A stretch of DNA of 64,000 bases from Micromonospora violae (GCF_004217135.1 NZ_SHKK01000001.1:3348001-3412000); one strand, 5' to 3'. Positions 47,922 to 57,721 are shown, counted from the first letter of the stretch. Translations and numbers: made by a program. Notes: a model not told the origin generated them from the letters alone.

Positions 47922-50828
47922 TCAGCCGTTCGGGAACAGGCTGCCGTAGTCGGCGTACGCCATGGCGACGTCCGCCTGCGCCCAGAACCGGTGGTAGTTG
48001 AACTCGGGCTCCGCACCACCGTCCAGGTACGCCTGCACCTTGGGCCAGTCCGGGTCGTTCTTGTAGAAGGACCGGATGTCGAGGAAGCTCTTGCCGGCGG
48101 CGATGGCGTCGCCGTTCGGCATCTCCCCGGTCCAGCCCGACGGGACGTAGAGGCCCTGCCCGGTGGACGCGTTGTAGACGTCGTCGAAGCGCCGGTAGTC
48201 GCCACGCTTCTCCGTGGTGGAGACGCCCTTGGTGTCGCTGGCGGCCGACAGCGCGTCGAGCAGCCCCTTGGCGGTGTCCTTCGCCGCCACGTTGCCGGAC
48301 TTGGCCGCGTACGCGATCAGGGTCCGGGCGTAGGCGGCGGTGACGCCGACGTCCTGGCCCTTCACCGTGACCTCGACGTGCAGGTTGGTGTTGGGCTGCG
48401 GGTTGGACGGGTTCCAGGTGGTCGGCTGACCGCTCCACGCCATGTCCGACGGGATCGACCAGTTGGTGCCGAGGGTGGTGTTGGCGATCGCCCAGGGCAC
48501 CCACTTGTCGAGCAGCGCCTTGGCCTTCGCGTTGCCGGTCTGGAGGTACAGCTCGGCGATGCGCTGCATCGACCAGGCCTGCATGCCGAACCACTGGTTC
48601 GACGGCGGGTCGTTGTAGACCGGGTCGACGTCGTAGAACATGCCGTAGAAGGTGCTGGTGCCCGACGGCGGCTGGCCGTAGTGGCCGTCCCAGCTGTTGG
48701 TGGCACCGCCGGCGATGCCGCCCTCGGCGGACTGCAGCCAGGTGTAGAACTCCAGCTGCCGGTCGAAGCTCTTGGTCCAGTCGGAGACCGCGGTCGACGA
48801 CTGCGGCTTGAGCTCCGGGGTGTTGGTCAGCGCCCAGGCCGCGAACGGGTTCTGGTAGCCGAAGTGGCTGTGGCTGGAGCCGATGCGCCAGGACCAGTTC
48901 TGGCTGGTCTCGTACGCGCCGCCCCAGGCGTAGTACCAGGACAGCAGGTAGTGCGCGGAGTCCCGGCCGCTGCCGGCGGGGCAGGCGCTCGCCCCGACGC
49001 AGTTACCGATCTTCTTGAAGTACTTGTCGAACATCGCGTACCGCAGGTAGTCGCCCATCTTGGCGGCCTTGGTGATGGTGGCTGCGACGTCGGCCTGCTT
49101 GTTCTGCGCCTTGGCCCAGGTCAGCGCCCAGTACGCGGCCTGCACGGCGCGGGCGTCGGCGTCCGGGGCGTTGGTGTACTTCCACTGCTTGGCGGGGGCA
49201 CCGGTGTCCTTGACGAACAGGTCGAGGTAGCCGTACTGACCGCCGTGCGCGAAGGTGTCGCAGGACGGCTGCGGGACGGTCTCCCAGACCGATTCCTGGG
49301 TGCCCCGCTGGAAGGTGTTGATGTAGGCCGGCTTGGTGGTGCCGTCACCGCAGCGGCCGAAGCCGTAGGTGTTGTCGACGTCGATCAGCCAGTGCATGCC
49401 GTAGATGTCGCCGGTGCCGTAGGTGGACTGCAACTCCGAGCGGAGCGGGTCCTGGCCGACCGGGACGTTCGGGTCCAGCGCCGAGGGGTACTGGCTGGGC
49501 AGGTTGTACTCCGCGGCGTACTGCGGCGTGCCGGCGGAGCCAGAGGTCGGCTGGTCGGCGTGCGTCGGGATGATGTACTTCTCCATCACCGTCCAGGCGT
49601 TGTTGAACGGGGCCCAGTTCTGGGTGACCCGCCCGTAGTTCGCCTCCAGCCAGAGCCAGAAGCTGAACGCCTCGGAGGTCGTCTCGTGACCGTGGTCGGG
49701 GGCTTCCACGATCAGCGTCTCGACCGAGTGGTACGGCACGCCCTCGGGGCTGAAGTACCCCGAGTTCTTGATCTTGCCGTACTGCTCGAGGAACTTCGCG
49801 ATGTAGGCGTTGTCGCCACCCGGGGCGTCGTTGTCGATCTCGGTGGCGGTGACCGCCAGCGAAGCGATACCCGTGGCGGAGGCGGTGATCGTGGCGGCGC
49901 CGCCGACGGTGTCGGTGTCCTCCGCCGCGGCGACCGTGACGGTGACCCCGGTGTTCCAGTTGCTCGGGGTCAGCGTGACGGTGCTCGGCGAGACCGTGAC
50001 GTCGGAGTCACCGCTGCGGGTGAGGGTGACCGGCACGTTGGCCGTCGGCGCGGCGCTGAGCTTCAGGTTGAAGGTGGTGGTGCCACCCTCGTTGACGCTC
50101 ACCGCGGACGGGGTGGCGATCAGCGTCGGGCCGCTCGCGGTGCCGACGGTGAACGCCTTCTCGTCGACCCCGATGCCGTTGGCGTTGTCGTACGCCTTGG
50201 CCTGGACGGTGTAGCTGCCGGCCGGCAGGTCCTCCTGCGTGTAGGCGTACGGCGCGGTGGTGTCGGTGTTGATCAGCAGGCCGTTGCGGTAGAACTCGAC
50301 CTTGCTGATCGTCCCGTCCGGGTCGCTGGCGGTGGCGGTCAGCGGCACGTCGGCCGGCGCGGTGAACGGACCGGACGGCAGGCCGAGGGAGACCGTCGGC
50401 GGCTGGTTGGCCGGGGTGCCGTTGCAGGGGGTGCCGTTGAGGGTGAACGAGGTGGGCTTCGGGTTGCTCCCCGTGTGGGCGCCGTTGAAGCCGATGGTGG
50501 TGGAGGCCCCGGTGGCCAGGTTGCCGTTGTACGACTCGTTGGTCGCGGTGACCTCGCTGCCGGACTGGCTGTAGCGGGCCGACCAGCCCTGGGTGACCCG
50601 CTGACCGCTGTTCGGGAAGGTCCACTTGAGCGTCCAGTTGTTGATCGGGTCGCCCAGGTTCTTGATGGTGATGTTGGCGGTGAAGCCGGTGTTCCAGTCG
50701 TTGGTCGCGTAGACCACGTCGCAGGCGGGCGCGGCCTGTGCGGCGCCAGCGGGCAGGGTCACCCCGCCGATGGCGAGCGCGGCGGCGGCGATGATCGCCA
50801 CTCGACGGCGTCGTGCCAGTTGTCTCAT
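47922..50828 (-). CDS. Secreted GH48 cellulase (exocellulase) with CBM2
   Basis: 968 aa. The ATG at 50828 has GAGGAGA upstream and opens a signal peptide (MRQLARRRRVAIIAAAALAI, cleavage likely after GAAQAA). Next is a CBM2-type cellulose-binding module (CDVVYATNDWNTGFTANITI to a closing Cys in NGTPC), an Ig-like domain (PPTVSLGLPSGPFTAPADVP), a Calx-beta-like domain (VNEGGTTTFNLKLSAAPTAN) and the GH48 domain from ~residue 340. The catalytic acid lies in HETTSEAFSFW (E386). GH48 enzymes process cellulose chains from the reducing end. It diverges from a GH1 beta-glucosidase with CebR-like boxes between them, so cellulose breakdown and cellobiose use are probably co-induced. Confidence 0.95.
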   Translation of the reverse strand: MRQLARRRRVAIIAAAALAIGGVTLPAGAAQAAPACDVVYATNDWNTGFTANITIKNLGDPINNWTLKWTFPNSGQRVTQGWSARYSQSGSEVTATNESYNGNLATGASTTIGFNGAHTGSNPKPTSFTLNGTPCNGTPANQPPTVSLGLPSGPFTAPADVPLTATASDPDGTISKVEFYRNGLLINTDTTAPYAYTQEDLPAGSYTVQAKAYDNANGIGVDEKAFTVGTASGPTLIATPSAVSVNEGGTTTFNLKLSAAPTANVPVTLTRSGDSDVTVSPSTVTLTPSNWNTGVTVTVAAAEDTDTVGGAATITASATGIASLAVTATEIDNDAPGGDNAYIAKFLEQYGKIKNSGYFSPEGVPYHSVETLIVEAPDHGHETTSEAFSFWLWLEANYGRVTQNWAPFNNAWTVMEKYIIPTHADQPTSGSAGTPQYAAEYNLPSQYPSALDPNVPVGQDPLRSELQSTYGTGDIYGMHWLIDVDNTYGFGRCGDGTTKPAYINTFQRGTQESVWETVPQPSCDTFAHGGQYGYLDLFVKDTGAPAKQWKYTNAPDADARAVQAAYWALTWAKAQNKQADVAATITKAAKMGDYLRYAMFDKYFKKIGNCVGASACPAGSGRDSAHYLLSWYYAWGGAYETSQNWSWRIGSSHSHFGYQNPFAAWALTNTPELKPQSSTAVSDWTKSFDRQLEFYTWLQSAEGGIAGGATNSWDGHYGQPPSGTSTFYGMFYDVDPVYNDPPSNQWFGMQAWSMQRIAELYLQTGNAKAKALLDKWVPWAIANTTLGTNWSIPSDMAWSGQPTTWNPSNPQPNTNLHVEVTVKGQDVGVTAAYARTLIAYAAKSGNVAAKDTAKGLLDALSAASDTKGVSTTEKRGDYRRFDDVYNASTGQGLYVPSGWTGEMPNGDAIAAGKSFLDIRSFYKNDPDWPKVQAYLDGGAEPEFNYHRFWAQADVAMAYADYGSLFPNG

Positions 50829-51090
50829 GTGCGCGGTGTCTCCTCGGACCAGGCCGGGGTGGTCCCCGGCGAGGCGCCTGCCCGCGTGGGTGGTGGTCCG
50901 CGGGGATGTCGAGGCGCCGGGAAGGTGGTCTTCCCCGGGCCCGGCCGGGGGTAGGGCGGTGCGGCCCGCACGGGAGGGGGTCCCGCCGGCTGATCGGGTG
51001 ACCGTGACCGGAGCTGGTGCTGCCGGCTGCCCTCGGTGGACCCGCACTCGCGCGATGTGGCTCCTGTCGCGTCGAATCGACAGTGTGCCA

Positions 51091-51104
51091 TGGAAGCGCT
51101 CCCA
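51091..51104. promoter_or_regulatory. CebR-like operator box 1 (TGGAAGCGCTCCCA)
   Basis: Matches the actinobacterial CebR consensus TGGGAGCGCTCCCA with one change. It lies 263 bases upstream of the GH48 start. CebR represses cellulolytic genes until cello-oligosaccharides bind it. No cebR gene is in the window. Confidence 0.8.
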
Positions 51105-51202
51105 CAACAAGCGCACGGAGCGCCGGATCAGCTCCTTGTTTCGATCTCGTTTTGGGGCTTTCACAAAGGCGTGACGGGCGTTACAGTCGCAACATCGGTC
51201 GA

Positions 51203-51216
51203 TGGGAGCGCTTCCA
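51203..51216. promoter_or_regulatory. CebR-like operator box 2 (TGGGAGCGCTTCCA)
   Basis: The exact reverse complement of box 1, with starts 112 bases apart. The two could be bridged by one repressor assembly or could serve separate promoters. The 51105-51669 stretch otherwise holds no gene I can support. Confidence 0.8.
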
Positions 51217-51424
51217 TCGACAAGGTTCCAACAAGAAGATCGCTGGGGTCGTCCCGACGGGCCCAGGGAACCAACCGAGGGCCGACGACGGGCCAGCCCG
51301 GACGCCGTCGTCAGCCATCGTCCCGCCACAGGGAGGGAGGTGGAACCAGAGCCACTCGCGTGGCCCGGCTCCCGCGCGACACGCACGGCAGGACCCAAAT
51401 TCCGCCCGTGTGTGTGCAGTTACG

Positions 51425-51457
51425 GTGGGGACGGGGGTTGCCCTCCCCCGTCCCCAC
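51425..51457. terminator. Strong GC-rich hairpin between the two cellulose genes
   Basis: A perfect 13-bp stem GTGGGGACGGGGG/CCCCCGTCCCCAC with a TTGCCCT loop, located between CebR boxes 2 and 3. No T-tract follows. It could terminate a short transcript or insulate the divergent promoters; its role is unknown. Confidence 0.45.
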
Positions 51458-51616
51458 ACTAAACCCCCGTAGACGATAGGAAAAGAGGCCGACGGGACAG
51501 GCGCGCCGCGCCGCCCGGACGGCCTCGTTCGCTGCTCGGGGCCACACCCGCATCCCATCCGCCAGCGCCGGCCGTCATGACGACCGGCTGACCGGCCGGC
51601 AGCGTCTGCCCTATCA

Positions 51617-51630
51617 TGGGAGCGCTCCCG
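51617..51630. promoter_or_regulatory. CebR-like operator box 3 (TGGGAGCGCTCCCG)
   Basis: Contains the perfect palindrome GGGAGCGCTCCC, 39 bases before the beta-glucosidase ATG, where a bound repressor would block its promoter or early elongation. Confidence 0.85.
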
Positions 51631-51669
51631 AAACCTTCGGCGGTGGCCCCGTATCCATGAGGAGAATCC

Positions 51670-53013
51670 ATGTCGATACCTATCGGGCCCGCCGGCCCGC
51701 TGCGCTTCCCGGAGAACTTCGGCTGGGGCGCGGCCACCTCCGCGTACCAGATCGAGGGCGCCACCAAGGAGGACGGGCGCGGCGAGTCGGTCTGGGACAC
51801 CTTCAGCCGCGTCCCGGGGCGCACCCGCAACGGCGACACCGGCGACGTGGCCATCGACCACTACCACCGGTACGCCGAGGACCTCGACCTCATGCGCGAC
51901 CTCGGGTTGCGCAGCTACCGCTTCTCCATCTCCTGGCCCCGGATCCAACCCGACGGCACCGGCACGCCCAACCAGCGCGGCCTCGACTTCTACCGCCGCC
52001 TCCTCGACGGTCTGCACGAACGCGGGATCACCCCGATGGCCACCCTGTTCCACTGGGACCTCCCCCAGGCGCTACAGGACACCGGCGGCTGGGAATCACG
52101 CGACACCGCCCACCGCTTCGCCGACTACGCCGACGTGGTCTTCCGCGCCCTCGGCGACCGGGTGCCGGCCTGGCTCACCATCAACGAGCCCAAGACCGTG
52201 GTGCAGAACGGCTACCTGACCGGCCACCACGCCCCCGGTCGGCAGGACCCGGACGCCGCCTACCTCGTCGCCCACCATCTGCAACTCGCCCACGGCTTCG
52301 CCGTCGAGGCGCTGCGCGCCACCGGCAGCGACAGCCGGATCGGCCCCGCGCTCAACCTGCACCCCTGCTACCCCGCGGACGACTCCCCGCAGGCCGCTGC
52401 GGCCGCCCACCTCTACGACGGCTATGAGAACCGCCTCTACCTCGACTCCCTGCTCAAGGGCAGCTACCCGGAGGACCTGCTGGCCGACCTGGGCCCGCAG
52501 AGCCGGATGGTCCAGGGCATCCGCGACGGCGACCTGAAGATCATCTCTGCGCCCGTCGACCTGCTGGCCGTGCAGTACTACACCCCGATCTACGTCACCG
52601 CCGACGGCGGCACCGAGCACCGCTGGGCGACCTCCGAAGCCGACTGGCAGCAGATCTACCCCGAGGGGATGTACGACCTGCTGACCCGGATCACCCGCGA
52701 CTACGGCCCGATCCCGCTCACCATCACCGAGAACGGGCTACCCACACCGGACACGCTGGACGCGGACGACACCGTCCAGGACACCGGCCGGATCAGCTTC
52801 CTGCGCGACCACCTCGCAGCCGCCCACCGGGCCATCACCGACGGAGTGCCGCTGGAGAGCTTCCACGTCTGGTCACTGCTGGACAACTTCGAATGGGACC
52901 AGGGGTACGACCAGCGCTGGGGTCTGGTCTACGTGGACTACCCCACCCAGCGGCGGGTGCTCAAGAACAGCGCCACCTGGTACCGCTCCGTCATCGCCGA
53001 CGGCGGCTTCTGA
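51670..53013 (+). CDS. GH1 family beta-glucosidase
   Basis: 447 aa, a normal GH1 length. The ATG follows GAGGAG. The N-terminus has FGWGAATSAYQIEGA. The acid/base glutamate is in LTINEPKT (E173) and the nucleophile in ITENGLP (E354), with the conserved SLLDNFEWDQGYDQRWGLVY near the end. No signal peptide is present, so it acts inside the cell on imported cellobiose or cello-oligosaccharides, releasing glucose. Regulation by a CebR-type repressor is likely from the operator just upstream. Confidence 0.96.
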   Translation: MSIPIGPAGPLRFPENFGWGAATSAYQIEGATKEDGRGESVWDTFSRVPGRTRNGDTGDVAIDHYHRYAEDLDLMRDLGLRSYRFSISWPRIQPDGTGTPNQRGLDFYRRLLDGLHERGITPMATLFHWDLPQALQDTGGWESRDTAHRFADYADVVFRALGDRVPAWLTINEPKTVVQNGYLTGHHAPGRQDPDAAYLVAHHLQLAHGFAVEALRATGSDSRIGPALNLHPCYPADDSPQAAAAAHLYDGYENRLYLDSLLKGSYPEDLLADLGPQSRMVQGIRDGDLKIISAPVDLLAVQYYTPIYVTADGGTEHRWATSEADWQQIYPEGMYDLLTRITRDYGPIPLTITENGLPTPDTLDADDTVQDTGRISFLRDHLAAAHRAITDGVPLESFHVWSLLDNFEWDQGYDQRWGLVYVDYPTQRRVLKNSATWYRSVIADGGF

Positions 53014-53037
53014 ACTCCCCGCCACCCGGACGTCCGG

Positions 53038-53078
53038 GCCCGGACGGCTCGGCTCGGGTGAGCCGTCACCGTCCGGGC
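53038..53078. terminator. Bidirectional terminator between beta-glucosidase and roadblock genes
   Basis: The outer stem GCCCGGACGG/CCGTCCGGGC (53038-53047, 53069-53078) encloses a second stem around CGGCTC-GGGT-GAGCCG. It fills the 80-base gap between two convergent stops. Confidence 0.7.
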
Positions 53079-53092
53079 CTCAGCCGGCTCAC

Positions 53093-53515
53093 TCAGCGGG
53101 GCAGCGCCTGCTGCAACTCCGCCCGCAGGGCCGGGGTGAGCATTTCCCCCGCCTGCTTGGCCAGCCGGGCCATCTCGTAGCCCACCACGCCGATGTCCGC
53201 GTCACCGGCGGCCAACGTGGCCAGGATCGAACCGTCGCGGATCTGCATCACCAGGAAGTAGCCACGGCCCATCTCCACCACCGTCTGCTTGACGACATCG
53301 CCGTCGAACATCTGGGCCGCGCCCGCGGTGATGCTCATCAGCCCGGAGGTCACCGCGGCGAGCTTGTCCGCGTTGTCCCTCGGCAGGTGATCGGAGATCG
53401 CCACCAACAGCCCGTCAGAGGAGACCACCACCGCGTGCGCCACACCCGGCACCCGCTCCGCGAACGCGCTCACCAGCCAGCTCAGGTCACGCGCCTCCTG
53501 GCTCAACGTCGTCAC
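53093..53515 (-). CDS. Roadblock/LC7 domain protein (conservon CvnB-like)
   Basis: 140 aa from a GTG that overlaps the sensor kinase stop (GTGA). The roadblock fold is seen in [40 protein letters not shown] and [20 protein letters not shown]. In Streptomyces conservons these proteins work with a nitrate-sensor-like kinase, a DUF742 protein and a small GTPase as a membrane switch. Here only the kinase and roadblock genes are present, and the next gene is a convergent glucosidase. Confidence 0.93.
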   Translation of the reverse strand: MTTLSQEARDLSWLVSAFAERVPGVAHAVVVSSDGLLVAISDHLPRDNADKLAAVTSGLMSITAGAAQMFDGDVVKQTVVEMGRGYFLVMQIRDGSILATLAAGDADIGVVGYEMARLAKQAGEMLTPALRAELQQALPR

Positions 53516-56049
53516 TGTCGTCGTCCCCCTTCGTCGTGCCCCCCGGACGGTGGCACGGGTATCTCGGTGGTGTCCTCAGCCTCGGCGCGCCGTACTCCGC
53601 TGTAGAGCCGCGAGAGCATGCCGCCGACCGCCTCCGGGTCCGGGTCGGTGCGGGTCGGTGCCGACATTGGTTGTGCCGAACGGGTGACAGCGCTCAACTG
53701 CGCCATCGGCACCCGCACCGGCAAGCCGCGCTCATTGGTGCCGGCGGTCACCGGGATGCTCGGCGGTGCCGCCGGCGCGGGCACCGCCGGCGCGCTCGGG
53801 CCCTGCCGCGAATACCAGCCCCCGCCGCCACCCCGAGCAGCGGCCGGGGTCAACACGTCCTCGGCGCGCAGCGGCACCGGGCGGCCCTGGCGCGGCACGC
53901 CGACGCCCGGCGGACGGCCGGCCACCGGCATGTCCCGCACCGCGGCGGCCGGCACCGGGGCAGCCGCCGGACGGACCGCCCCGGGCGGCGCAGCCACCCC
54001 CCGCGCCGCGCTCGCCGCCAGCATCCGTGCCGACGGAGGCGCATCCAACTCCACGGTGCCCGCCGGGGCCAGCAACAGCGCGGGCAGGGCGAGCCGGGCG
54101 ACCAGGCCGTCCTCGCCGCCCTCCAACCGCACGCGTACGCCCAACCGGGCCGCCAGGTGGCTGACCACGAAGAGCCCCATCCGCTCCACCGCCGCGACGT
54201 CCGCGGCCGGAGGGCTGGCCAGCACCTCGTTCGCCTGGACCAACGCGGCCGGGCTCATGCCCAGACCACGGTCGACGATCTCGATCAGCGAAGCGCCCTC
54301 CTCGACCCGGGCGGTCACCACCACGACGGTGTCCGGACGGGAGAAGGCCGTGGCGTTCTCCAGCAACTCGGCCAGCAGGTGCACCAACTCGCCGACGGCG
54401 TGCCCGACCACGTACACGTCGGCCACCGAGTCGATCCGGACCCGCTGGTACTGCTCGATCTCGGCGGCGGCGGCCAGCAGCACCGCACCGAGGCCGACCG
54501 GCCGGTTCCACCGGCGGGTGGAGTCGGTGCCGGCGAGCACCAGCAGGCTCTCGTCGTTACGGCGCATACGGGCGGCCAGGTGATCGAGCTTGAACAGATT
54601 CTCCAGCTGGTCCGGGTCGCTCTCCTCGCGCTCCAGGTCGTCCAGCAGCTCCAGCTGACGCTCCACCAGCACCTGGCTACGTCGGGCCAGGTTGACGAAC
54701 ATCGCGTTGACGTTGCGCCGCATCATCGCCTGCTCCACGGCGACCGTGACCGCGCTGCGGTGCACCGCCACGAACGCCTCGGCCAACTCACCGAGCTCGT
54801 CGAGCGAGCGGACCACCGCCGGCGCGACCTCGATGCGGGGCACCCCGCCGGTGACGCTCTTCAACTGGTCCAGCGTGTCCGGCAACTCGACCTGGGCGAT
54901 CCGCAACGCCTGGCTCCGCAGCAGCCGCATCGAACGGGCCACCGACCGACCGATGAACAACGAGATCAGCAGGGCGGCCAGCAGGACCGTGACCACCCCG
55001 CCGACGACCAGCAGGGTCGTCCGCAGCTGATCGTCGCTGGCCTGCTCGGCCTGCCGTACGGCGTCGTCGAGCACGCCCGCCTCAAGCTGGCGCAGCAACT
55101 CCTGGCGCTGCTGACTGGCCGACCACCACTGCTCCGACGGCAGCACCTGCGGCGACCCGCCACCCGAGGACAGGCTGCGCTCCTCCAGACCGGTGGCGAC
55201 CAGGAACATCGGCGACACCGACGTCTCGTCGTAGCGCTGGATCTGCTCGCTGGTCGCGGCCACCCGGAACGCGCCCAGCGCGGTGAGTTGCTGCCCGCGC
55301 AGGTCGGCGAGGACCACCCGGTCCTCGGTGCCGTACGCACCGGCGCGGGCGGCGGCGTAGAGCTGCGCCCGCACCCGGGACGAGAGTTCCTTGACCCGGG
55401 CCAGCTGGACGTAGCGCAGCACGGCGTCGTTCAGCGCCGGCTGGTTCTGCCCCGGGGTCGGTTCGGCGAGCAGGTCGAGCAACGCCCCGATCGCCCGGTG
55501 GTAGTTGCCCAGGATGGTCTCGCTGCTGACCACCGCCGGCGGAATCGCCGCGCGGATGTCCACCACCTGGTCGTACGCTTCAAGGGCCTCGGAGAAGGCG
55601 ACCCGCCAGGACGCGTCCGCGTCGGCCAGTGGCTCGGCCGCCCGGCTGAGCTCCACGATGGCCTTGTCGCTGGCCTCCTGCAACGGCTTCAGGTCGTTCG
55701 CGGCGGTCTGCCGGTCACCACCCTTACGCAGCTCACCCAGCTCCCCCGCCGAACGGTCACGCTCCTGCTGGAGGTGGTGCACCGCCGCGGTGATCTGCCG
55801 GCCGATGCCGACCTGGCTGGAGAAGTCGTTCAACGCCGTCGTCCGCCCCACCAGCGCGCTGGTCTGCACACCGGCGAGCAGCAGGAACGCCATCGACGGC
55901 ACGACCAGAACGGTGGCGAGCTTCGTGCTCATCCGCCAGTCGCGCAAGCGGAACGCCGACCGCCGTCGATGCGGAACGACGCGAACGTCGAAGCGGCGTC
56001 GGCGATGGTTCGACACCGCGCCGTTCGCCGGGTCGGGACCTGCCGCCAC
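53512..56049 (-). CDS. Nitrate/nitrite-sensor-type histidine kinase-like protein (conservon CvnA-like)
   Basis: 845 aa from a GTG with GGAGGAGG upstream. A basic cytoplasmic head is followed by TM1 ([20 protein letters not shown], ~42-62), an extracellular NIT domain (~65-340; [18 protein letters not shown] is typical), TM2 ([20 protein letters not shown], ~345-370), HAMP, a dimerisation region ([20 protein letters not shown]) and a HATPase domain ([24 protein letters not shown]-like). The ~170-residue Pro/Ala-rich tail ends in GGRRQ. The usual phospho-accepting histidine is not evident in the NLARRSQ segment, as in other CvnA proteins. It pairs with the overlapping roadblock gene. Confidence 0.92.
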   Translation of the reverse strand: MAAGPDPANGAVSNHRRRRFDVRVVPHRRRSAFRLRDWRMSTKLATVLVVPSMAFLLLAGVQTSALVGRTTALNDFSSQVGIGRQITAAVHHLQQERDRSAGELGELRKGGDRQTAANDLKPLQEASDKAIVELSRAAEPLADADASWRVAFSEALEAYDQVVDIRAAIPPAVVSSETILGNYHRAIGALLDLLAEPTPGQNQPALNDAVLRYVQLARVKELSSRVRAQLYAAARAGAYGTEDRVVLADLRGQQLTALGAFRVAATSEQIQRYDETSVSPMFLVATGLEERSLSSGGGSPQVLPSEQWWSASQQRQELLRQLEAGVLDDAVRQAEQASDDQLRTTLLVVGGVVTVLLAALLISLFIGRSVARSMRLLRSQALRIAQVELPDTLDQLKSVTGGVPRIEVAPAVVRSLDELGELAEAFVAVHRSAVTVAVEQAMMRRNVNAMFVNLARRSQVLVERQLELLDDLEREESDPDQLENLFKLDHLAARMRRNDESLLVLAGTDSTRRWNRPVGLGAVLLAAAAEIEQYQRVRIDSVADVYVVGHAVGELVHLLAELLENATAFSRPDTVVVVTARVEEGASLIEIVDRGLGMSPAALVQANEVLASPPAADVAAVERMGLFVVSHLAARLGVRVRLEGGEDGLVARLALPALLLAPAGTVELDAPPSARMLAASAARGVAAPPGAVRPAAAPVPAAAVRDMPVAGRPPGVGVPRQGRPVPLRAEDVLTPAAARGGGGGWYSRQGPSAPAVPAPAAPPSIPVTAGTNERGLPVRVPMAQLSAVTRSAQPMSAPTRTDPDPEAVGGMLSRLYSGVRRAEAEDTTEIPVPPSGGHDEGGRRQ

Positions 56050-56148
56050 CCTGCCTCCTCCGTGCTACCGCGTCCACCGCGGTCCGGGGAGCGCAGTCCA
56101 TCCAACCAGGCTCCCTACCGCTGTCAACGGCCCGGGCGAGGCCGAGGT

Positions 56149-57561
56149 TCAGGAAGGATACTGCGGGTGGGAACGTCCTGCCGTGGTCGGCAAAACCAGC
56201 TCGTCCGTCCGGCCGATGTCGGCGAGCCCGATCGCGTCACCGAAGCGTCCCAACGCCACCAACGCCGCACCGGTGGCGCCGATCTCCGGATTGCGTTGAT
56301 GCGACACCGGTCGCGGCGCGAGGGCGGTGGCGAAGGCCTGCCGCCACCACACCGAGGCGGCCACCGCACCGCCGCCCAACACCACGCCGACCGGTTTGTC
56401 GATGGTGGACTCCAACACCCCGAGATCCTCCGCGACCAGCTCACACAGCCCCTGCATCAGCCCGGCCAGGATGTCGACCGAGGTGGTGCCGAAGCTCAGG
56501 CCGCGCAGCTCACCACTGCCCGCCGGGGCCAGCCCGGGCGCCCGGTCGCCACCGAAGCGGGGGTCGGCCGGTCGGCCACCACCCGGCGGCACCAACGCCA
56601 ACGCCGCCTCCAGCTCGGCGCCCTGGGGCAACCGCAGCTCCCGGTTCGCCCAGGCGAAAAGATTGCCCCCGTTGGCGTACGCGGCCCCGGTCACCACGTG
56701 GTCGTGGTCGACCCGGTAACGCCACAGCCGTTCGGGGAGGCGGGGCATCGCCTCGCCGGCCGGGATCCGCTGCATCAGCCGGACGGCGGCGGAGGTGCCC
56801 ACGGTGACGGCGGCCCGGCTCGGGTCGACGCAGCCCGAGCCGACGTTCGACGCTCCGCCGTCGCCCACCGGCGGTGACCACCGGGCCTGCGCCAACTGCG
56901 GCCACCGGCGCGCCAGGTCGGCCCGCAGCCGGCCGTGCCAGTCCAGCTCCCCCAGCGGCGGCAGGTCCTCCGGGCGCGCCTCGGCAAGTGTCAGCGCCTC
57001 CTCGTCCCACCGCAGGGTGCGCAGGTCCAGCAGACCGGTCCCGGAGGCCTGGGAGATCGACATGGGTGCCGTGTCGAGCAGCTCACCCAACACGTACTCG
57101 GGCAGACCGACGAACCGGGCGATCGGGGTGCCGGACTGCTCCCGCAACCACGGCAACCGCATCGACCAGTACGACCGGTGCCACCAGCAGCCGGTGCGCT
57201 GGTGGAAACCGTCCGGGTCCGTCGGCCCGGCGGTGCCGCCGACCGGGGCGGGCCGGGTGTCCAGCCAGGTGACCACCGGGCCCATCGGGGCGCCGTCGCG
57301 GTCCAGCGGGAGCACCGAGTGCCACTGGGCGGAGACCGCCACCAGGTCCACGTCGTGCAGGTGCCCCGACTCGGCCAGCTCGTCCAGGCACTCGACCAGG
57401 CTCGCCAGGTAGTCCCGCCCGGACAGCGTGGCGGTGCCGTCGTCGCCGATGGCGAGGTCGACCTTGCGGCGGGCCAGGGCACCGGGCATCGGCTGGGTCT
57501 GCGCGTCCAGCACCAGCCCGCGTACCGAGGAGGTCCCCAGGTCGAGCGCGAGAATGTTCAT
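56149..57561 (-). CDS. FGGY-family carbohydrate kinase (gluconokinase/xylulokinase-like)
   Basis: 470 aa. The phosphate-binding start is MNILALDLGTSSVRGLVLD, with WLDTRP near residue 100, TVGTSAAVRLM, and the C-terminal ATP-binding GVVLGGGAVAASVWWRQAFA and NPEIGATGAALVAL. FGGY kinases phosphorylate sugars or polyols at the terminal hydroxyl. The SAQWHSVLPLD segment resembles gluconokinases, but the substrate cannot be settled. It is monocistronic and divergent from the trp leader. Confidence 0.9.
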   Translation of the reverse strand: MNILALDLGTSSVRGLVLDAQTQPMPGALARRKVDLAIGDDGTATLSGRDYLASLVECLDELAESGHLHDVDLVAVSAQWHSVLPLDRDGAPMGPVVTWLDTRPAPVGGTAGPTDPDGFHQRTGCWWHRSYWSMRLPWLREQSGTPIARFVGLPEYVLGELLDTAPMSISQASGTGLLDLRTLRWDEEALTLAEARPEDLPPLGELDWHGRLRADLARRWPQLAQARWSPPVGDGGASNVGSGCVDPSRAAVTVGTSAAVRLMQRIPAGEAMPRLPERLWRYRVDHDHVVTGAAYANGGNLFAWANRELRLPQGAELEAALALVPPGGGRPADPRFGGDRAPGLAPAGSGELRGLSFGTTSVDILAGLMQGLCELVAEDLGVLESTIDKPVGVVLGGGAVAASVWWRQAFATALAPRPVSHQRNPEIGATGAALVALGRFGDAIGLADIGRTDELVLPTTAGRSHPQYPS

Positions 57562-57615
57562 CGCCGGTCAAGTTACCCGGTGACAGCCGGGCGACGGGCG
57601 CGTAGGGTCGATCAC

Positions 57616-57675
57616 ATGCTCACGCGTCTGACCTGCTGGTGGCCCGCCAACCCGGCGGCCACCTCCCGCGCGTAG
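57616..57675 (+). CDS. trp operon leader peptide (19 aa, tandem tryptophans)
   Basis: The short frame MLTRLTCWWPANPAATSRA has two adjacent Trp codons and ends 90 bases before the anthranilate synthase gene. This is the classic layout of ribosome-mediated attenuation, and similar Trp-rich leaders precede trpE in streptomycetes. When charged tRNA-Trp is scarce, a stall at TGGTGG would favour read-through. There is no strong ribosome site. Confidence 0.82.
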   Translation: MLTRLTCWWPANPAATSRA

Positions 57676-57689
57676 CTCCCATCACGCGG

Positions 57690-57721
57690 CCGCCATCGAG
57701 GCGGTCGCCGGATCTCCCGGC
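57690..57721 (+). promoter_or_regulatory. Candidate attenuator stem-loops in the trp leader
   Basis: Two neighbouring small hairpins follow the leader peptide: CCGCC-ATCGA-GGCGG (57690-57704) and GCCGG-ATCTC-CCGGC (57707-57721), with more GC-rich complementarity up to 57750. I cannot assign antiterminator and terminator strands with certainty, and no long T-run is present. Confidence 0.45.

Noticed and set aside
51017..51479. Short open frames between the GH48 and beta-glucosidase genes
   Set aside because: They overlap CebR-like boxes and a hairpin, have biased random-looking composition and no family match.
53536..56877. 1113-codon plus-strand open frame opposite the sensor kinase
   Set aside because: It is antisense to clear kinase domains and has repetitive Arg/Gly/His composition typical of a shadow frame.
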